This document shows positions 59,271 to 64,000 of a stretch of DNA of 64,000 bases, piece after piece. Every line of letters starts with the position of its first letter. Position 1 is the stretch's first letter. A program made the position numbers and the translations under genes. Source of the DNA: Holophagales bacterium (lineage in GTDB: Bacteria; Acidobacteriota; Thermoanaerobaculia; Multivoradales; Multivoraceae); assembly GCA_009837885.1 (NCBI GenBank), contig VXSP01000045.1, forward strand, positions 389,526 through 453,525, given 5' to 3'. The notes below the pieces were generated by a model. The model did not search any database, was not told where the DNA came from, and saw only the letters and a list, made by a program, of their open reading frames with translations.

Positions 59271-61511
59271 CTAGCGGAAGACGTCGACCAGCCGGCTGTA
59301 CTTCACGATGACCGTCCGGTCCGGCCGCTCGTAGAGGATCCGGGCGCCGAGTTCGTCGATCTCGTTGTAGACCACGAACAGCCCGGTGTTGGCGTCCTGC
59401 AGCCAGGAGAAACGGAGGTTCGCGGACACGTTGTCGGACTGGTCGTTGTACTGGGCGAGTGCCTGGACCAGCATCCGCGGGGTGATCGAGTAGGAGAGTC
59501 GGAGACGGCCCAGATTGACCTGGAAGCTGCCCGCGTCGATGTCCACGTCGTTGTGGTCCCAGGTCAGTTCCGAGGTCAGTCGTTCGCCGCGTCGGGCGAG
59601 CAGGGTGAACGACGTGGAGCTCCGGTCGCCGCCGAAGAAGCCGCCGGCGATGTTGCGGACATAGACCGAGAACGGCTTCGCCTGGTTCGTCGAGAACACG
59701 GTCTGCGTCTCGTGGTGGCTGTACCTGCCTGCCCGGACGGGGACGCCCTCGACGATCTCGAACGTCTCCTTGACGCCCTCCACGGTGAAGTTCACGCCCG
59801 TGTGGACCTGCATGCCGTTCCGCCACTCCCAGTGGTTGTCGACGTGGAGGTACTCGCTCTCCTGGTAGTCGTCGAAGTCCCAGATGCCGCTGTACGAAAC
59901 ATGGGGTCGGAGTTCGTGGAATCCGAGAAGGTCCTTCGGGCGGATAGTGCGCATGCCGAACGCGGAGATGTTCCGGAAGTCGCGTCGCGACAGGAAGCCG
60001 ACTTCGGGATTGAAGTTGGCGCGGGCTTCGGCGAAGCTGAGGCTGCCGCGCCACTGAGGCTTGCCGAGGTTGTAGCTCAGGAGCAACGAGCTGTCGTCGC
60101 CGTCGAGTCCCGGTGTGTCGGTCTGGGCGACGTAGGTTTCGATCGTGTGGTGCTCGCCGATGCCCCACTTGCCGTCGATGGCGTAGGCGCGGTTCGTGTC
60201 GTCCTCGGGAGCGAGGCTGCCGACGCCCTCGCGGCTGACGAAGATGCCCCCGATACTGGAGCGGTCGCCCAGTTCCCGATTGACCCGGGCGACGGCGTAG
60301 TCGTTGCCGTGCAGCCCACCGACCGCGGCGGTCTGCATGTGGAGGAGTCCCACGTTGAAGCGGCCCGCCTTACCGGACAGCCGGCCGCCGTAGTCGATCG
60401 GGATCAGTTCGCCGCCGGGTCCGATGCCGATGCGCCGGCTGAAGAACAGGTCGACGCGGGCCGAGGCACGGCCCCCGCCGCTTGCTCCGACCGTGAATAG
60501 CCCGGCGTTCTCCAGGAAGAACGGCCGCTTCTCGGGGAAGAACAGGTTGAACCGGTCGAGATTCACCTGCTGCTCGTCGACCTCGACCTGGGCGAAGTCC
60601 GTGTTGTACGTCACGTCCAGGGTCAGGCTCGGGGTGACGCTGTACTTGAGGTCGACGCCGACATCGGAGTCCGATTCGTTGTCGCTACCGGCCGTGGGCG
60701 GTTCCCGGCTCGATCCGATCGCGTAGGGGATCAGCTTCAGGTTCCGCTGCGGCGGCGGCTCGACGCCCTGGAGCGAGCCGGCTTCGGTCAGCCGGTCCAG
60801 GTCGTGGTTCCGGTCGAGTTCGGACCAGAAGGCGACCTCCCGGTGGCGGGCGATGTTGCGCTGGAAGTTCAGGCCCCAGGTCTGCACGTCGGTCGGGGGA
60901 TAGCGGAGGGTGCGGAAGGGAATCGCGAACTCGGCGCTCCAGCCGAACTCGCCGACCTCTGTTGCGACATTCCAGGCGCCGTCCCAGTTCAGGTTGAATC
61001 CGGCGGACATCGCGCCCCGGAAGCGGCCTCTTCCGCCCATGCCGCTGAACACGCCGGAGCCGCCTTGCAGGACCTGGCCGTCGTACTCGATGCCGGCCGG
61101 GTTGGTGCCGAACACGAAGCCGTTGCGCCCGTCCTGGAACGTGTCGAAGATGACCTGGAAGCTGTCCGTTTCGTTCAGGGGCGCGTCGCGGCGGCTGTCC
61201 GAGATGACGATGCCGTCCGGTTCGCGGTCGTGGCAGACGACGGCGACGAAGAGCGTGTCCTCCGTGAACGCGAAGCGGACTTCCGTGCGTTCCGTGCCGG
61301 GCTCGCCGGCGAAGGGCCGGGTCTGGGTCGTGCCGGATGCCGGTGCGACGCTCTGCCAGACCGGATCGTCGAGGACGCGGCCGTCAAGCTGGGGCGCCGC
61401 GCCGATGGCCGAGGCGGTTGCGGCGGGCCGGTCGGTCTGTGCTGCCGCCACCGACGCGACGGCGCACAGAAGCCAGGCCGCGGCGCCGGCGGCGGAGCGA
61501 ACGCGGTTCAT
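59271..61511 (-). CDS. Secreted CBM9-like plus DUF5916 beta-barrel protein
   Basis: 746 aa; signal peptide 1-24 (AVASVAAAQ). Residues about 35-240 resemble a family-9 carbohydrate-binding domain: APQLDGRVLDDPVWQSVAPA, VRFAFTEDTLFVAVVCHDRE, FGTNPAGIEYDGQV, WSAEFAIPFRTLRYPPTDVQ. The rest is DUF5916, a beta-strand-rich region ending in the aromatic pattern of an outer-membrane barrel (VIVKYSRLVDVFR at the C-terminus), with FFPEKRPFFLENAGLF and YSVTPSLTLDVTYNTDFAQV. Abundant in Acidobacteriota, Gemmatimonadota and Bacteroidota; role unknown, possibly uptake or sensing of a sugar-like ligand. Confidence 0.9.
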   Translation of the reverse strand: MNRVRSAAGAAAWLLCAVASVAAAQTDRPAATASAIGAAPQLDGRVLDDPVWQSVAPASGTTQTRPFAGEPGTERTEVRFAFTEDTLFVAVVCHDREPDGIVISDSRRDAPLNETDSFQVIFDTFQDGRNGFVFGTNPAGIEYDGQVLQGGSGVFSGMGGRGRFRGAMSAGFNLNWDGAWNVATEVGEFGWSAEFAIPFRTLRYPPTDVQTWGLNFQRNIARHREVAFWSELDRNHDLDRLTEAGSLQGVEPPPQRNLKLIPYAIGSSREPPTAGSDNESDSDVGVDLKYSVTPSLTLDVTYNTDFAQVEVDEQQVNLDRFNLFFPEKRPFFLENAGLFTVGASGGGRASARVDLFFSRRIGIGPGGELIPIDYGGRLSGKAGRFNVGLLHMQTAAVGGLHGNDYAVARVNRELGDRSSIGGIFVSREGVGSLAPEDDTNRAYAIDGKWGIGEHHTIETYVAQTDTPGLDGDDSSLLLSYNLGKPQWRGSLSFAEARANFNPEVGFLSRRDFRNISAFGMRTIRPKDLLGFHELRPHVSYSGIWDFDDYQESEYLHVDNHWEWRNGMQVHTGVNFTVEGVKETFEIVEGVPVRAGRYSHHETQTVFSTNQAKPFSVYVRNIAGGFFGGDRSSTSFTLLARRGERLTSELTWDHNDVDIDAGSFQVNLGRLRLSYSITPRMLVQALAQYNDQSDNVSANLRFSWLQDANTGLFVVYNEIDELGARILYERPDRTVIVKYSRLVDVFR

Positions 61512-61620
61512 TGCGAGACAGACTCTACCCGTTTACTGAGGCTTCATTCAGCACCGAATGGACTGGCGGTTCCGCGGTGCGGGTCGGGTACCATCCGGGG
61601 ATTCAACGGAGGAGAGCACG

Positions 61621-62622
61621 ATGCAAGGAAGCCTGAGTGTGCGGTACGTGTCAGCGGCGGTCATGGCGGCAGTTCTGTTCCTGATCGGAGCTACTCCGAC
61701 AGCGGCCGCGGACAAACTGATGGACGTCGAGGGCTATCCGACCCTCGTGCGCAAGCCGGTCGAGATCTGGAGCGACGGTACCCGTCTCGGCGGGGATGTC
61801 TTCTACCCGAAGGCGACCACCGAGGATGAGAAGCTGCCGGCGATCGTGCTTTGCCACGGTTGGGGCGGCACCAAGGCGCACCTGAATCGCGGCATCGCGC
61901 CGCGCTTCGCGGCCGCGGGCTACCTGGTCCTGGCCTTCGACTACAGAGGCTGGGGCGAGAGCGACGCCAGGCTCGTCGTCCACGGCGAGATGCCGGAGCC
62001 CGACGCGGACGGTTTCGTCACGGTGAAGGCCCAGGCGATCCGGGAGTTGGTCGATCCCCTGGACCAGCAGGAGGACATCGACGCCGCGATCTCCTTCGTC
62101 GAGGGCGAGCCGCACGCCGACCCGTCGCGGATCGGCATCTGGGGCTCGAGCTTCGGTGGCGGTCACGTCATCTGGCGCGCCGCCCACGATCGGCGGGTGA
62201 AGGCGGTGGCGGCCCAGGTCGGCGCGATGGACCAGCGCAACGGCCTGGTCACGAGTCCGGGAGGACTCGATGCGGTCCACGCGAACCGCGTACGCCGCGC
62301 CCGCGGGGAACTCGCTCCGGTACCGATCGGCGACGACAAGCCGGAGGGCCTCACCGGCAGTCCCTACTACGAACGCTTCGCCCGCTTCTCGCCGGTCGAG
62401 CACGCGCATCTCATCACCGCTCCCACCATCATCATCGACGCCAAGCAGGAGCATTACTTCGACATCCGCGAGCACGGCGAACGGGTTTACCGGATCCTCT
62501 CCGGCCGCGTCCCGGTCGAGTACCACGCCTGGGACATCACCCACTACGCCATCTACAGCGGCGAGTGGCTCGACAAGGCGATGGCCGCCCAGATCGACTT
62601 CTTCGACCGCTACCTGAAGTAG
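61621..62622 (+). CDS. Secreted alpha/beta hydrolase (dienelactone-hydrolase/xaa-pro-peptidase-like)
   Basis: 333 aa; GGAGGA 8 nt before ATG, signal peptide 1-30. AIVLCHGWGGTKAHLNRGIA is the oxyanion region, YLVLAFDYRGWGES follows, and IGIWGSSFGGGHVIW has the nucleophile Ser177 in GSSFG. The acid is probably in TIIIDAKQEHYFD and the His in WDITHYAIY. The family includes dienelactone hydrolases and acyl-peptidases; the substrate is unknown. It is convergent with the next hydrolase, with repeat C between. Confidence 0.9.
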   Translation: MQGSLSVRYVSAAVMAAVLFLIGATPTAAADKLMDVEGYPTLVRKPVEIWSDGTRLGGDVFYPKATTEDEKLPAIVLCHGWGGTKAHLNRGIAPRFAAAGYLVLAFDYRGWGESDARLVVHGEMPEPDADGFVTVKAQAIRELVDPLDQQEDIDAAISFVEGEPHADPSRIGIWGSSFGGGHVIWRAAHDRRVKAVAAQVGAMDQRNGLVTSPGGLDAVHANRVRRARGELAPVPIGDDKPEGLTGSPYYERFARFSPVEHAHLITAPTIIIDAKQEHYFDIREHGERVYRILSGRVPVEYHAWDITHYAIYSGEWLDKAMAAQIDFFDRYLK

Positions 62623-62630
62623 CCACGCGC

Positions 62631-62700
62631 CTGCGCTAGCGCGGCAGAAGTCCAGAAGCCGGCGCTTCGCGCCCGCCTAACCGGTTTCTGCCGCGCAGAC
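62631..62700. repeat. Structured intergenic repeat, copy C
   Basis: In reverse complement this copy matches copy A (17174-17250) closely, and copy B (36085-36186) more loosely. GCGGCAGAA pairs with TTCTGCCGC and an inner GGCGC/GCGCC hairpin with GAA loop sits at the centre; GCGCTAGCGC at the edge is a perfect palindrome. It lies between two convergent hydrolase genes, ending 2 nt before the stop of the second. Confidence 0.72.
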
Positions 62701-62702
62701 CC

Positions 62703-63509
62703 TTAGACGGCGTCGGCCAGGAACGCCTCGACCTCGGCGTGGAACTCGTCGGGCCGCTCGGTGGGGATGGCGTGGCCGCAGTTCTCGAGCATGGCCAGGC
62801 GGGAGCCCGGGATTCGGCGGGACATGATGACGCTGCCGCCGGGTGGGGTCAGGGCGTCCTCGAGGCCCTGGAGGATGAGGGTCGGGCAGGTGATCGTCGC
62901 CAGATCGGCCGTGTAGTCGATGTCCGCCACGGCGCGGCAGGCGGCCGCGTAGCAGGCGGCGTCGTTCCGTTCGATGGTGAGACGCCCTGCCTCCGCGATG
63001 TCCTCGGCGTGGCGTTCCCGGTACTCCTTGCCGTAGGACAGGGCGGGGCCGGTCGGGGCAAGGGCCTTGGCCAGGCCGTCGCGCTCGACGACGTCGGCGC
63101 GGGCGTTCCAGCCGGCTGCGGCGCGTTCGTTCACCTCGCTCGAGGTGCTGATCAGGATCAGCGCCCGGGTGCGTTCGGGGAAGTCGAGGGCGAAGCGCTG
63201 GGAAACGACGCCGCCCATCGAGATCCCGCCGATCACCGCGTTATCGACGCCGACTTTGTTGAGCACGGCGGTGAGATCGGAAGCCCAGGTTTCGGGGGCC
63301 ATCGTCTCGGGGCGCCTTTCCGAGCCGCCGAAGCCCCGAACGTCCCAGGTCAGGACCGTGTAGCGGTCCCGGAACGTGGCTACGGTCTGTTCCCAGGCGT
63401 CCAGGTGGCTGCCGAGGCCGTGGGTGAAGACGACGACCGGCCCACTGCCTTCCTGCCGATAGCGGATGCGGGCGCCGTCGGCGGCCGCCGCGAAACGGTC
63501 AGGCTGCAC
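62703..63509 (-). CDS. Alpha/beta hydrolase (3-oxoadipate enol-lactonase-like)
   Basis: 268 aa; GTG start overlapping the upstream gene by 11 nt. VVVFTHGLGSHLDAWEQTVA is the oxyanion region, VLTWDVRGFGGSERRPETMA follows, AVIGGISMGGVVSQRFALDF contains Ser97 of GISMG, PTLILQGLEDALTP gives the acid and LENCGHAIPTERPDEFH the His. It resembles enol-lactonases and related esterases of aromatic pathways; the exact substrate is unknown. Its 3' end adjoins repeat C. Confidence 0.92.
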   Translation of the reverse strand: MQPDRFAAAADGARIRYRQEGSGPVVVFTHGLGSHLDAWEQTVATFRDRYTVLTWDVRGFGGSERRPETMAPETWASDLTAVLNKVGVDNAVIGGISMGGVVSQRFALDFPERTRALILISTSSEVNERAAAGWNARADVVERDGLAKALAPTGPALSYGKEYRERHAEDIAEAGRLTIERNDAACYAAACRAVADIDYTADLATITCPTLILQGLEDALTPPGGSVIMSRRIPGSRLAMLENCGHAIPTERPDEFHAEVEAFLADAV

Positions 63510-63780
63510 GTCGATTGAACAGCCCCAGGGTCAACGCGAAGGGAATCACGAACAGGAGCGTCCGCAGCCAGCCCGGCATGTCCGTGATGATCAGGATCAG
63601 GCCGAGCGGGACCCAGAGTACGATCCACATCCAGATCGGGATCGTCCTCGGCTTGATCGGTTCGGTGCTGGCGCCCTCGGCGATGATGACGACGGCCAGG
63701 GCGCCGGCGGCGGCACCGAGAACGCCGGCGATCAGACCTCCGGCGGGGTAGGGGACGGTTGCGAGGATCAGTTCAGGCAT
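63499..63780 (-). CDS. Small membrane protein of unknown function
   Basis: 93 aa. Three hydrophobic stretches: GGLIAGVLGAAAGALAVVII, IWMWIVLWVPLGLILIITDM and GWLRTLLFVIPFALTLGLFN. ATG at 63780 is preferred; a longer frame upstream is low-quality. There is only a weak ribosome-binding site. It overlaps the hydrolase by 11 nt and is probably co-transcribed with it. No family recognised. Confidence 0.65.
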   Translation of the reverse strand: MPELILATVPYPAGGLIAGVLGAAAGALAVVIIAEGASTEPIKPRTIPIWMWIVLWVPLGLILIITDMPGWLRTLLFVIPFALTLGLFNRRAA

Positions 63781-63862
63781 GGATTCGGCGCATGCTCCTG
63801 TGCGTTGTTGATGGCGCGATGTCGGTTGCGCGATCCTATACATTGACCGCGACGAGGGAACC

Positions 63863-64000
63863 ATGCGGGTCAGCATTTCCGTTCAGAGCGCATACAACGT
63901 GGACGACCCCCGTGAGGGGGCGCGGAGAATGATCGCTCGGGCGCGGGCGGCGCGGGAGGCCGGGCTCGACGCGTTGTTCGTGGGCGACCACCACGCGACG
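63863..64000 (+). CDS. LLM-class flavin-dependent oxidoreductase (partial, runs off the window)
   Basis: The first 46 residues are present. GAGGGAA lies 5 nt before the ATG. MRVSISVQSAYNVDDPREGA and AREAGLDALFVGDHHAT match the start of bacterial luciferase-like monooxygenases (F420- or FMN-dependent), where the conserved GDHH segment follows a first strand. The rest lies beyond base 64000. It is divergent from the small membrane protein, with an 82-nt spacer. Confidence 0.82.
   Translation, partial: MRVSISVQSAYNVDDPREGARRMIARARAAREAGLDALFVGDHHAT

Overview
The window is a high-GC, densely packed bacterial chromosome segment. It holds about 52 protein genes on both strands, with many ATGA, TTGA or GTGA stop/start overlaps and frequent GTG or TTG starts. 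I see no rRNA, tRNA, insertion sequence, phage gene or CRISPR array. Several features point to a marine, Acidobacteriota-like organism (class Thermoanaerobaculia or a relative): planctomycete-style secreted haem proteins (DUF1549/DUF1553, DUF1501, PVC-type CxxCH), a DUF5916 beta-barrel protein, and an M14 carboxypeptidase with a C-terminal FWFF-type domain. This placement is an inference from gene families, not from a marker gene.

Layout. 0-1.5 kb: an XRE regulator and a partner gene of unknown function, with a palindromic operator. 1.6-11.3 kb: a DUF1549/DUF1553 plus DUF1501 pair, a small membrane protein, an ammonium transporter, a secreted amidohydrolase, a decayed alpha-carbonic anhydrase remnant and a Tm-1-like protein. 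11.4-17.6 kb: a PVC-type haem protein, a sulfatase lipoprotein, an AroH chorismate mutase, a Prx6-type peroxiredoxin and BolA. 17.6-21.5 kb: a secreted or surface block with a spondin-domain protein and a tandem-repeat protein. 21.8-28.3 kb: a small-molecule kinase, an SPFH plus ribbon-helix-helix operon, the primary sigma factor, DUF72 and a MATE exporter. 28.4-36 kb: the M14 peptidase, a three-gene succinate dehydrogenase operon, a TPR protein and a nitroreductase. 36-41.8 kb: a PQQ dehydrogenase, an enoyl-CoA hydratase, DUF1801, a TrkA-type RCK protein and a Gly-rich secreted protein.

41.8-48.9 kb is an acyl-CoA catabolic island: two acyl-CoA dehydrogenases, two class III CoA-transferases, an enolase-superfamily enzyme and a CoA-binding protein, arranged around a divergent start region near 44.45 kb. 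49-53.9 kb is a sulfur block: O-acetylhomoserine sulfhydrylase, a NifS-like class V aminotransferase, APS/PAPS reductase and the two enzymes that make sirohaem from uroporphyrinogen III. It would feed sulfite reduction and homocysteine synthesis, although no sulfite reductase or ATP sulfurylase lies inside the window. 53.9-58.5 kb is a TRAP transporter operon with an NCS2 nucleobase permease inserted between dctM and dctP. 58.6-64 kb holds an HCCA-isomerase-like protein, a DUF5916 protein, two alpha/beta hydrolases, a small membrane protein and the start of a luciferase-like monooxygenase cut by the window edge.

Non-coding signals worth attention: a three-copy structured repeat found only between convergent genes; a two-copy element upstream of trkA and cysH; palindromes at the starts of the XRE, SPFH, peroxiredoxin and cysH genes; a duplicated ribosome-binding unit in front of the sulfhydrylase gene; and several -10-like boxes placed so close to start codons that leaderless transcripts are likely.
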